Shown here: positions 27,118 through 38,002 of the stretch, piece by piece
Layout of the letters: the number at the start of each line of letters is the position of its first letter
Numbering within the stretch: the stretch's first letter is position 1
NCBI RefSeq assembly: GCF_034674885.1
Contig: NZ_JAUCDS010000001.1
Location: 62,001-126,000 of the forward strand
From: Castellaniella sp034674885
Lineage (GTDB): Bacteria > Pseudomonadota > Gammaproteobacteria > Burkholderiales > Burkholderiaceae_B
Direction of reading: 5' to 3'
DNA length: 64,000 nt
Translations under genes and position numbers: made by a program
The notes under the pieces: generated by a model
The model's input: only the letters and a program-made list of their open reading frames with translations
Databases searched by the model: none
What the model was told of the DNA's origin: nothing

Positions 27118-28152
27118 TCAGCGCGGCCAGGCCCGCAGGAAGGCCAGCAGCACCTGCGCCGAATTATCCGCTGCGATGTGCAAAAAGGCATTCATTTCGT
27201 TTTCACCCGGCCCGCCGCCCGCCAGGTCGCTGAGCGAGCGAAAGGCGATGAAGGGCACCTTGCTGCGCCAGGCCACCTGGGCGCAGGCAGCGCTTTCCAT
27301 GTCCAGCACATTGGCCTGGAAAGTGCCTCGGACATAGCGGCGGAACCCGGCATTGTCCATGAAGGCCTGGCCCGACACGCCATTGCCGCCCACCACCATG
27401 CGGGGGCGGCCGGCCACGCAACGGTCCTGCCGGTCGCACGCGCGCAAGGGCACGCCCTGGATGCTGCGGGCCACCGCCAGCATCTGCGGATCGACGTCGA
27501 ACCAGAACTTCTCCTGGATCTGCTCGGAGCCGGCCTGTCGTACACGCACGTCGCGCGGCTGCATCATGCCGTAGGGGGCGAATCCGGACAGCGTCTTCGA
27601 TGTCGGCGCCTGGTACCGGCCCGGCGCGGTTTCCCGCATCATCAGGACCTCCAGGTACTGCCCCCAGCGCTCCGGGACGCTGACGTCGCCGATCTGCAGA
27701 TCCGGGTTGACACCGCCGGCGATGCCGCTGAACACCAGATGCGTGACGTTGAAGCGGTCGAACACCAGCTGGGTATTCATGGCGGCATTGACCATGCTGA
27801 TGCCCGACAGCAGCAGCACGACTGGTTGTCCTTCCAGCATGCCTGTCGTGAAATCCACGCCATCGATCGTGATTCGGTGCGGCTGGCGCAACCGATCATT
27901 CAGCAAGGCCAGTTCCGGCGCGAAGGCGGACATGATCGCCATGCGCGGCATATCGTCCAGGCGACCGGCAGTGGATATGGCGGCAGTCGCTGCCTGATCC
28001 GCAGACGGCGCATCCGCTGCCCGGCTGCTCGTCGGCAGCCCTGCCAGCATGGCGCCCAGCAGCAGCGCCGCCCCCAGGATCCCAAGCCGCCCCAGAAAGC
28101 AGGTCGAACATGTCGCGACGCCCGAACGCACCGCTGAAATCGTGCTTTCCAT
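27118..28152 (-). CDS. Exported purine/nucleosidase-family (PNP_UDP_1) protein
   Basis: 344 residues. A hydrophobic N-terminal segment (about 18-45, ending GLPTSSRAAD) indicates export. The remainder has the MTA/SAH nucleosidase-like fold: RMAIMSAFAPELALL, VVLLLSGISMVNAAMNTQLV, FSGIAGGVNPDLQIGDV and NVLDMESAACAQVAW, where MES is the ribose-binding signature. A periplasmic location is unusual for MTA/SAH nucleosidases, so it may salvage extracellular nucleosides. ATG at 28152 has GGAG five bases upstream. Confidence 0.82.
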   Translation of the reverse strand: MESTISAVRSGVATCSTCFLGRLGILGAALLLGAMLAGLPTSSRAADAPSADQAATAAISTAGRLDDMPRMAIMSAFAPELALLNDRLRQPHRITIDGVDFTTGMLEGQPVVLLLSGISMVNAAMNTQLVFDRFNVTHLVFSGIAGGVNPDLQIGDVSVPERWGQYLEVLMMRETAPGRYQAPTSKTLSGFAPYGMMQPRDVRVRQAGSEQIQEKFWFDVDPQMLAVARSIQGVPLRACDRQDRCVAGRPRMVVGGNGVSGQAFMDNAGFRRYVRGTFQANVLDMESAACAQVAWRSKVPFIAFRSLSDLAGGGPGENEMNAFLHIAADNSAQVLLAFLRAWPR

Positions 28153-28186
28153 CCTGTCTCCTAAGACTGTCCGAGGGCCGGGCCCA

Positions 28187-29629
28187 TCAGCCTGCCGCAG
28201 GCGGCTCATCCGGCCCCGGCAGCGCCGACGCACCGGAAGCCGCTGCATCCGCATCGGGAATCACCGCCTGCAGGCGCTGGACCTCGATGTCGGCATGCAT
28301 GGGCTCGAGATCCGGCATCTGTTTGTTGGCCTTGGCCGACAGCTCGGCAAAGCGGTTGACCTTGCCGTACAGCCCCTGCTGGCCCGCCACTGCGGTCACG
28401 GCGCTGTTGTAGTGCGTGTTGACGGTGTTCAGCGTATTGCCCAGTTTCTGCAGACGTTCGGCCACGACGGCCACCTGGTTGTACAGGCCGCCGGCCATGT
28501 CGCTGAGCGCCCGGGTCTGCTCGTTGCTGCGAGCGATCATCCACAGATTGGCCACCGTGCGCAGGATCGGCATCAACGTGGTGTGCGACACCATGATGAC
28601 GTTCTGCCGGTAGCCGTAGTCGAACAGGTCGCGGTTGTGCTTCATGGCCTCGATGTAGGCCGGCTCGATGGGCATGAACATCAGCACGAAACTGGGGCTC
28701 TTCAGGCCGATCAGATTGCTGTAGTCCTTGCGAGCCAGGTCGTCGATGTGATGGCGCACGGCCTGTACGTGTGCGGCCAGGGCCGCCTCGCGTTCAGCGT
28801 CGGTCTGCGCTGCGATCGCGCGGTCGTAGTCCACCAGCGAGACCTTGCTGTCGATCACCATGTGCTTGTCGTCGGGCAGCTTGATGACGAAATCGGGCTG
28901 CAGCCGATTGCCGGATTCGTCCCGGAAACTGGCCTGCGCCTGGTAGTGATCGCCCGGAACCAGCCCCGCCAGCTGCAGGCTGCGTTCGAGCTGGATTTCC
29001 CCCCAGTTGCCGGTGGTTTTCTTGTCACCCTTCAGCGCGGTGGCCAGGGTATTGGCCTCGGTGCTCATTTTCAGGCCGATATCCAGGACACGGCGAATTT
29101 CAGCCCCCAGCTGCGTCTGTCCGCGCAGGGACGCGTCGTGGATTTCATTGACGCGCTTTTGGAAACCGTCGATCTGTTCGCGAAAGGGCCGCAGCAGGCC
29201 ATCCAGCGAGGTCTGGCTGGTCTGGGCGAACGCCTTGCCTTTTTCTTCCAGGACCTGATTGGCAAGGTTCTGGAATTCCACGCGCATGGCGGCCTTGGAC
29301 TGGTCGAAGGCCTGTTGCAGTTCCTGGATGAAGGCCAGTTTTTCCTGGTGCACGGCCTGCAGGCGGGTCAGTTCCAGATCACGCGCCTGGACCTGCGTCC
29401 GGCCCTCGGCGAGATCCTGGGCGGACTGCGCCAGATCGGCCCGCAGATCTTCGATCTGCCGAGCCTGCGCCGCCTGCACGGTGTCCAATCGGATCCGCTC
29501 GGCCGTCTGGTGTGCCAGATCGGCCGCCAGCCCGTCCACCCGGCGACGCGCCAGCCACCATCCTGCCAGCCCCCCCAGCAACACAGCCAGGGCCCATCCC
29601 ACCAGGGTTTCCGGGGAAAACGCGGTCAC
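28187..29629 (-). CDS. rmuC: DNA recombination protein RmuC
   Basis: 480 residues. An N-terminal membrane anchor (about 6-25) is followed by a long coiled-coil (about 30-170) and the RmuC nuclease-fold domain (about 180-440; GNWGEIQLERSLQLAGL, DFVIKLPDDKHMVIDSKVSL, MFMPIEPAYIEAM). RmuC limits recombination between inverted repeats and has been linked to antiphage defence. ATG at 29629 is the first in frame. Confidence 0.95.
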   Translation of the reverse strand: MTAFSPETLVGWALAVLLGGLAGWWLARRRVDGLAADLAHQTAERIRLDTVQAAQARQIEDLRADLAQSAQDLAEGRTQVQARDLELTRLQAVHQEKLAFIQELQQAFDQSKAAMRVEFQNLANQVLEEKGKAFAQTSQTSLDGLLRPFREQIDGFQKRVNEIHDASLRGQTQLGAEIRRVLDIGLKMSTEANTLATALKGDKKTTGNWGEIQLERSLQLAGLVPGDHYQAQASFRDESGNRLQPDFVIKLPDDKHMVIDSKVSLVDYDRAIAAQTDAEREAALAAHVQAVRHHIDDLARKDYSNLIGLKSPSFVLMFMPIEPAYIEAMKHNRDLFDYGYRQNVIMVSHTTLMPILRTVANLWMIARSNEQTRALSDMAGGLYNQVAVVAERLQKLGNTLNTVNTHYNSAVTAVAGQQGLYGKVNRFAELSAKANKQMPDLEPMHADIEVQRLQAVIPDADAAASGASALPGPDEPPAAG

Positions 29630-29681
29630 GATACAGATCCTGTAGAGGGAAAGCCTACATCATCGCATACCGCAGGCGGCA

Positions 29682-30653
29682 TCAGGCCAGATGCAGGGTC
29701 TCGGCAGGGGGCGGCGCCGAATGCGGCAAGCCGTTGGTGTCCGTATCCACGAACTGGGGAATGGTCTTGAGCACGTGGCTGTGCAGCCCGCGAATCAGGC
29801 GCTGGGTGCCTTCGGGCAGATCGTGCATCAGCGGGGACACCACCCCGATCCGATAATGGACATCGGACAGCACCGGACGCATCACGACGTCATCCCGGAC
29901 CCCGCCCTGGACTGAGAACGGATCCATCAGGCCCACCCCCAGGCCGGCGCGCACCATGGCCAGCGCCGTCTGCTGGCTGCCGACCTCGATGTGGCGGCGC
30001 TGGCGGCTTGCAGTGGCCTGCACCAGGCTGTTGGTCAGGTTGTAGCGCATGCGATAGCGGCTCAGGAGCGTAATGATGTCCGTGTCGCAGATGTCATCGA
30101 GGCGTACGGTATCCTGGGATGCCAGCATGTGGCCGACCGGCATGGCCAGCAGGCACGGCGCCTGCCCGCACCAGTGGACACGCAAGCCATCGGTATCGAT
30201 GGGCAGGTTGATCAGGGCGAAGTCCGCGCGGCCTTCGAGGATTTCCCTGGCGGTGACCTCGTGCACGACTTCTTCCAGAATCAGGTTCCGGCCGAACACC
30301 GGGCTGAAACGGTCGATCCGGGCCAGGGCATCGGGCAGCAAGCCGCGCGCCAGGTCGGACGTCGCCAGAATGCGCAACGGTCGGACCTTGCCGCTGCGCA
30401 TGCCCATCACCCTGGATTCGAGCTGCTGCAGATCCGCCAGGATGCCGCGCACCTCGCGATAGAACTCGGCCCCGGCTTCGGTCAGGGTGATGATGGGCCG
30501 GGTGCGTTCGAACAGCACGAAGCCCAGTTCGCCTTCGAGATCACTGATCTGGCGACTGACGACGGGCTGGGAGCGCCCCAGCTGGCGGCCGGCAGCCGTC
30601 ACGCTGCCACTGGCAACGACGGCATTGAGCGCCTCAAGTTGGCGGATTTCCAT
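29682..30653 (-). CDS. LysR-type transcriptional regulator
   Basis: 323 residues with the N-terminal helix-turn-helix (SGSVTAAGRQLGRSQPVVSR) and a full effector domain. It resembles regulators of amino-acid or aromatic catabolic genes of Burkholderiales but no target is adjacent: it reads in the same direction as rmuC and is preceded by panB. A 20-residue C-terminal tail (NGLPHSAPPPAETLHLA) is extra. Effector unknown. Confidence 0.9.
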   Translation of the reverse strand: MEIRQLEALNAVVASGSVTAAGRQLGRSQPVVSRQISDLEGELGFVLFERTRPIITLTEAGAEFYREVRGILADLQQLESRVMGMRSGKVRPLRILATSDLARGLLPDALARIDRFSPVFGRNLILEEVVHEVTAREILEGRADFALINLPIDTDGLRVHWCGQAPCLLAMPVGHMLASQDTVRLDDICDTDIITLLSRYRMRYNLTNSLVQATASRQRRHIEVGSQQTALAMVRAGLGVGLMDPFSVQGGVRDDVVMRPVLSDVHYRIGVVSPLMHDLPEGTQRLIRGLHSHVLKTIPQFVDTDTNGLPHSAPPPAETLHLA

Positions 30654-30721
30654 AAGGGCAAGAGAGGAAGTGGGTCGCGCGCGGCGCGCCCCCCCAAAGT
30701 GAAACGATTGGTATCGTCATG

Positions 30722-31549
30722 TTAATTCTTACGGCGCACGCCAAAGCAGTGATCAAGCGTGGGAAAGGTTTCCTCCCTCACCGATTGAGCGTAGTCGCGC
30801 GCAGCGTCGCGGATGACCTGGCCCGCGTCGGCGAAACGCCGGGCGAACTTGGGAATGCGGTCGCCGCTGAGCCCCAGGATGTCTTCCGTGACCAGGATCT
30901 GACCATCGCACGCAGGGGAAGCGCCTATGCCGATCGTGGGAATGTCCAGGTCGGCGGTGATCTCGCGCGCCAGGGGCTCGCTGATGCCCTCCAGGACGAC
31001 CCCGAACGCTCCTGCCTGGGCATGGGCGCGAGCATCCTCAAGGATGAGACGGGCGGCCTGGTCCGTCATGCCCTGGGCCTTGAAGCCGCCCATGGTATTG
31101 ACGTACTGCGGCATCAGGCCCACGTGCGCCAGCACCGGGACGCCCCGATCGACCAGGAACCGGGTGGTCTCGGCCATCACCCGGCCGCCTTCCAGCTTGA
31201 CGCCCGACACCCCGCTGGCCGACAGCATGGACGCGGCATTGGCAAAGGCCTGGGCGGGTGACTGCTGGTAGCTGCCGAACGGCATGTCCACGATCACGCA
31301 GGCCTGCTGCGTGGCCCGCACGACGGCTGCGGCATGCGCCGCCATCGTCTGCGTCGAGATCGACAGGGTATCGGGCAGCGCGTATCCCACCATGGCAGTG
31401 GAATCCCCGACCAGGATCATGTCCACGGCCTCGTCCAGCAACCGGGCAATGGGGGCGATGTAGGCGGTCAGCGCGGCAATCTTGCGTGTCCCTTTGTAAG
31501 ACATCAGCTGGGGTACCGTGACGCGCTGCACCTGACTATGTACACTCAT
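30722..31549 (-). CDS. panB: 3-methyl-2-oxobutanoate hydroxymethyltransferase
   Basis: Makes ketopantoate from 2-oxoisovalerate and methylenetetrahydrofolate, the first committed step of pantothenate synthesis. 275 residues: KIAALTAYIAPIARLLDEAV, ILVGDSTAMVGYA (metal and substrate site) and IVDMPFGSYQQSP are characteristic, with TIGIGASPACDGQILV near the C-terminus. panC is not adjacent, so panB is an orphan here. It is divergent from an aldo/keto reductase. Confidence 0.94.
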   Translation of the reverse strand: MSVHSQVQRVTVPQLMSYKGTRKIAALTAYIAPIARLLDEAVDMILVGDSTAMVGYALPDTLSISTQTMAAHAAAVVRATQQACVIVDMPFGSYQQSPAQAFANAASMLSASGVSGVKLEGGRVMAETTRFLVDRGVPVLAHVGLMPQYVNTMGGFKAQGMTDQAARLILEDARAHAQAGAFGVVLEGISEPLAREITADLDIPTIGIGASPACDGQILVTEDILGLSGDRIPKFARRFADAGQVIRDAARDYAQSVREETFPTLDHCFGVRRKN

Positions 31550-31628
31550 TGGTCTACCTTCGAAAAAGAATCATTGTCGGTCATCGCAGGCCCCCAGGGC
31601 CAGTGACTGAATCATCACGGAGACCTTC

Positions 31629-32471
31629 ATGTCATCCAATCAACCGTATCTGACGTTTCACGACGGACGGCGAATCCCGCAACTGGGTCTGGGCACCTGG
31701 CAAGTCACCGGAGAGCACACCGCCCCGGCCGTCCGGGCGGCGGTCCAGGCCGGCTACCGCGCCATCGATACTGCGTATATCTACCACAATGAAACCGAGG
31801 TCGGCCAGGGCATCGCCGAATGCGGTATCCCCCGCGAAGATCTGTTCGTGACGACCAAACTCTGGAACAACCGCCATGACCGCGAAAGCGCCAAAGCGGC
31901 GCTGCAGGAAAGCCTGGACCGTCTGCAGCTGGACTACGTCGATCTGTACCTGATCCACTGGCCGATCCCCAAGGAAAACCGCTATCTGGAAGCCTGGGAG
32001 GCCCTGATCCAGCTGCACGACGAGGGACGGGCAAAATCCATTGGCGTCTGCAACTTCCAGGTGGAGCACCTGCAAAAGCTGCTGGACAAGACCGGTGTGC
32101 TGCCCGTGGTCAACCAGATCGAACTGCACCCGTATTTCCAGCAGACCGAACTGCAGGCCTACCACGCCGACCATGAGATCCTGACCGAGGCCTGGAGCCC
32201 GCTGGGCCAGGGCCAGGTGCTGCAGGACCCCGTGATCCAGTCCATCGCTCACGAACTCCAGGCCACGCCCGCCCAGGTGATCCTGCGCTGGCACATCCAG
32301 ATGGGTCGTATCGTGATCCCCAAATCCACCCATGCAGAGCGAATCCAGGAAAACTTCAATCTGTGGAATCTGTACCTGGACGATGCCGCCATGGCCCGCA
32401 TCGCCACCCTGGACCGCAACGATGGCCGCATCGGCCCCGACCCCGACCGCTTCCATTTGATGGAGGGATGA
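31629..32471 (+). CDS. Aldo/keto reductase (2,5-diketo-D-gluconate reductase-like)
   Basis: 280 residues, NADPH-dependent TIM-barrel oxidoreductase. The catalytic tetrad is visible: D and Y in AIDTAYIYHNE, K in VTTKLW and H in LIHWP. PKSTHAERIQEN is the cofactor phosphate-binding loop. Closest character is the AKR5/2,5-DKG reductase group, which reduces diverse aldehydes and ketones. The gene ends inside the first copy of an 81-bp tandem duplication. Confidence 0.92.
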   Translation: MSSNQPYLTFHDGRRIPQLGLGTWQVTGEHTAPAVRAAVQAGYRAIDTAYIYHNETEVGQGIAECGIPREDLFVTTKLWNNRHDRESAKAALQESLDRLQLDYVDLYLIHWPIPKENRYLEAWEALIQLHDEGRAKSIGVCNFQVEHLQKLLDKTGVLPVVNQIELHPYFQQTELQAYHADHEILTEAWSPLGQGQVLQDPVIQSIAHELQATPAQVILRWHIQMGRIVIPKSTHAERIQENFNLWNLYLDDAAMARIATLDRNDGRIGPDPDRFHLMEG

Positions 32472-32619
32472 TTCAGGACTAAAAAGGGTCCCTGCGGACC
32501 CTTTTTTGCCTGAATCATCCAAGCGGCCTGCAGGCCGCGCGGTGGAGGGATGCCCCAACTTTAAAAGGGTCCCTGCGGACGGTCCTGTGCCTGAATCATC
32601 CAAGCGGCCTGCAGGCCGC
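32461..32619. repeat. Tandem duplication, ~81-bp unit, of gene end plus terminator
   Basis: AAAAGGGTCCCTGCGGAC occurs at 32482-32499 and again at 32563-32580. The 30-bp segment running from the outer arm CCTGAATCATCC through the palindrome GCGGCCTGCAGGCCGC occurs at 32509-32538 and 32590-32619. The offset is 81 bp in both cases, and TGGAGGGATG at the reductase stop recurs 82 bp later. The second copy has lost the terminator's 3' arm and T tract, so only the first should terminate well. Confidence 0.88.
32467..32520. terminator. Bidirectional intrinsic terminator after the aldo/keto reductase
   Basis: The core hairpin is GGGTCC-CTGC-GGACCC (32486-32501) flanked by A5 on the left and T6 on the right, so it can end transcription from both sides. 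It is nested in a perfect 12-bp outer inverted repeat, GGATGATTCAGG (32467-32478) with CCTGAATCATCC (32509-32520). It separates the reductase from the convergent acnA. Confidence 0.9.
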
Positions 32620-32624
32620 CCCTA

Positions 32625-35300
<2,676 letters not shown>

Positions 35301-35584
35301 TGCAAGTCCTCCTGGGTCGTCATTTTGAGGCCGACCGGCACCCCTGGGCCCCGGCCGACCTGATTCAACCCATCTTACACGCAATCCCTCCAGGAGCTCC
35401 ATCCTGCCCCGTTGACCAGAAGGGCTTTGGGCGCCGCCGCCCCGCACCGATGAAAGCATTCCCGATCTTGACGCTTGTCATGATCCAGGGACGGAAACGA
35501 CCGGACATTCCTCAGGGTTAAAGGCCGCAGGGGCCGGGTCGCCCCCTACACTGGTCCATCACCGAAGGTTTCCGGAGTTCCATC

Positions 35585-36211
35585 ATGACATTTCCCGCAT
35601 TTTTCACCCAGGCACCGCGCATCGCGCTGCATGACCCCCTGGCCCAGTTGCTGGGCGCGTCCGACGACGGCCGGATCGAATACGGTTATGAGGACGCCGT
35701 GCGCCTGGCCGGCCATTCCTGCCCCACCGTGGCAGGCGCGTGGCTGATGACGGTCAAGGCGCTGCGAGCGCTGTATCCCGACTCGCTGCCCGAACGCGGC
35801 AACATCCTGGTGGAATTCGCCGACAGCGCCACCAACGGCGTCACCGGGGTGATCGCCAACGTCGTCAGCCTGGTCACGGGGTCGACGACGGATACGGGGT
35901 TCAAAGGTCTGGCCGGCCGCTACGATCGTCGCCAACTGCTGGCGTTCGACCAGGATCTGCCGGGGGAAATCGGTTTCACCCGCCGGGACACCGGAGCCAG
36001 CGTGGTCGTGTCCTACAGCGCCCAGGGTGTGCCACCCGCACCCGCTGCCATGCCGCTGCTGCAGAAAGTGCTGTCGGGCCAGGCAAACGACTCGCAGAAA
36101 CAGGAATTCGCACAGATCTGGCAAGACCGCGTGCGTCGCATCCTGGAAGCCGCCGATCTGCCGGGGCTCATCACGATCCAGCCGCGTCGGACCGCTGCCC
36201 AGGCCCATTGA
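35585..36211 (+). CDS. FmdE-like protein
   Basis: 208 residues. H44 and C46 in VRLAGHSCPTVAGAWLM match the [H]GHxCP motif of FmdE-domain proteins (named after formylmethanofuran dehydrogenase subunit E, though the role in bacteria is different and unknown). Downstream TNGVTGVIANVVSLVTG fits the same fold. No methanofuran genes are nearby. The 3' end overlaps the convergent GGDEF gene by 41 bp on the opposite strand. Confidence 0.55.
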   Translation: MTFPAFFTQAPRIALHDPLAQLLGASDDGRIEYGYEDAVRLAGHSCPTVAGAWLMTVKALRALYPDSLPERGNILVEFADSATNGVTGVIANVVSLVTGSTTDTGFKGLAGRYDRRQLLAFDQDLPGEIGFTRRDTGASVVVSYSAQGVPPAPAAMPLLQKVLSGQANDSQKQEFAQIWQDRVRRILEAADLPGLITIQPRRTAAQAH

Positions 36212-37718
36212 CGCTGCTGCCGATCCCGGCATCTGCCGCAGAGCGACGACGCTCATGCGTCTGGTAGTAGGCGATCTTGTCGGCGTACATGGCCTGATCG
36301 GCCTCCTTCATGGCCAATTCCAGGTCGGCATGGTGCCGGCTGATGGCCAGGCCCGCTGAGACGCTCAGGGGTGTGCCGCTGTAGTACTGATTGTTCAGTT
36401 CCACCAGCGCGCGAATGTTGTCCAGCACCACCTGGGCGGCGGTTTCGTCCATGCCCGGCAGCAGCACCATGAACTCGTCGCCGCCGATCCTGGCGGCTTG
36501 GCCGGGCCGGTCGACGGCCTTGTTCAGGACCTCGCCGAAGCGGCGCAGCAGATCGTCGCCGGCAGCATGGCCGGATTCGTCGTTGGTGCGCTTCAGATTG
36601 TTCAGGTCCAGAGCGATGAAGGCCACTACCGGCGTGCGCTTGCGCGCCAGGCGCGCCAGCTCGTCGACGAAGAAGGAACGATTCTTCAGCTGCGTGAGCA
36701 CGTCGTGCTGGCCCAGGTATTCAAGGTAGGCCTCGGCCTTCTTGCGTGCGGTAATGTCGGTGAGCGACACCAGCACCTGGGACCAGTCGTCTTCGCAGCC
36801 CTGGAACACGGACAACTGCAGATGGATATACAGCACGTCGCCTTGCAGCGTGCGGTTCTGGACCTCTTTCTGATGAAACAACCGGCCTTCCCAGAGATCG
36901 ATCAACTGCTCGGCAAACGTCGTGCGGGTTTCATCGTGCAGCACGTCGCTCAGGCGCGCCAGCAGATCGGCTCGTGAAGATGCCTTGAACATCTTCAGGG
37001 TGTAGTCGTTGACGTCCAGCACCCGGATTTCCTGCAGGCAGCGGTCCACGAATTCCTGGTGCACGTCCAGGAACGTGCGGAAATCGCTGACGCCCAATCC
37101 GCGCAATTCATCGAACAGGCGCTTGATGGCGCTGAAATCCTCGACCCACAGGGACACCGGCGCCTGCTGGAAGAATTCCCGGGCATCGCGGGCGCTGTCC
37201 TGCGCCTGGCGCTTCAGGTTCTGCAGTTCGGTCACGTCTTCCATGGACACCAGGATCCGGTCCCAGGGCTGGCGCTCCTGCGGCAGCAGCACGCCCTTCA
37301 GTGACAGGTCCAGGCGCTTGCCCGACAGCGTGTAATTGACGGTCACCCCGTGGAATTCGGTCGCCCCGCGCCACAGCTGGTCCAGTTCTTCCAGGAAGCC
37401 GTCGTGCATGTCGTCGCGAAATACATCCCCCAGACGCGCCAGCAGCGCTTCCTGGGAATCGGCCTGGTACATGCGCAGGGTCTGGCGATTGACCCGCAGG
37501 ACGCTCATCATGCCGGCGCATTCGGCCAGGCGGCTGCGATCCTGCAGCAGCCAGGGCCGGATGTCCTGGACACCGGCTTCGCGCAGGCGATGGAACAAGG
37601 CATGCAGCGCGCTGTAGTCTTCCAACCAGAACGCCATAGGCGAGGCTTCGAACAGGCCCGGCAAGTCGGGGCCGGACACCGAAGACTGCTGATCGTCGGG
37701 AAGAGCCTGGGTACTCAT
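36171..37718 (-). CDS. Diguanylate cyclase with two tandem PAS-like modules
   Basis: 515 residues. Two similar sensor modules, about 23-170 and 182-327, share FxxxPxxxWxEDxSA at their starts and DxxxLxMxxA in the middle, showing an internal duplication; the second ends in the PAC-like SLTDITARKKAEAYLEYLGQ. The GGDEF domain follows (about 335-495) with GGDEF at 412-416. The inhibitory site is altered: RPGQ replaces RxxD, so product inhibition is doubtful. No membrane segment. ATG at 37718 gives a sensible N-terminus. Confidence 0.9.
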   Translation of the reverse strand: MSTQALPDDQQSSVSGPDLPGLFEASPMAFWLEDYSALHALFHRLREAGVQDIRPWLLQDRSRLAECAGMMSVLRVNRQTLRMYQADSQEALLARLGDVFRDDMHDGFLEELDQLWRGATEFHGVTVNYTLSGKRLDLSLKGVLLPQERQPWDRILVSMEDVTELQNLKRQAQDSARDAREFFQQAPVSLWVEDFSAIKRLFDELRGLGVSDFRTFLDVHQEFVDRCLQEIRVLDVNDYTLKMFKASSRADLLARLSDVLHDETRTTFAEQLIDLWEGRLFHQKEVQNRTLQGDVLYIHLQLSVFQGCEDDWSQVLVSLTDITARKKAEAYLEYLGQHDVLTQLKNRSFFVDELARLARKRTPVVAFIALDLNNLKRTNDESGHAAGDDLLRRFGEVLNKAVDRPGQAARIGGDEFMVLLPGMDETAAQVVLDNIRALVELNNQYYSGTPLSVSAGLAISRHHADLELAMKEADQAMYADKIAYYQTHERRRSAADAGIGSSVNGPGQRSDAAGS

Positions 37719-38002
37719 ATCTTCGATTCCATCTGGAAATAAGCATATTGCCATCAACCGCACCATCGCAGGAGGCAAGGATTCGATCCAGCGAGATTAG
37801 CAGAAATACCGATGGACCCCGGCCAATATAAGAACATGACGATAGTGGATATGGGCTGCCGCGCGCCTCATCGTCCTTCCCGGCGTTCACAATAGACCCG
37901 AGTCGCAACCGCCGACCTGCTCGCTCTGGGCACATCAGAGGCACCCGTCAACGACCCCATCGCGCGTCACGATACCAGGGCCGATCCACGACGACCATCA
38001 GG

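Noticed and set aside
32461..32619. Repeats as a possible CRISPR or IS end
   Set aside because: Only two copies, each containing a terminator hairpin and part of a gene end, with no spacers, cas genes, transposase or target duplication.
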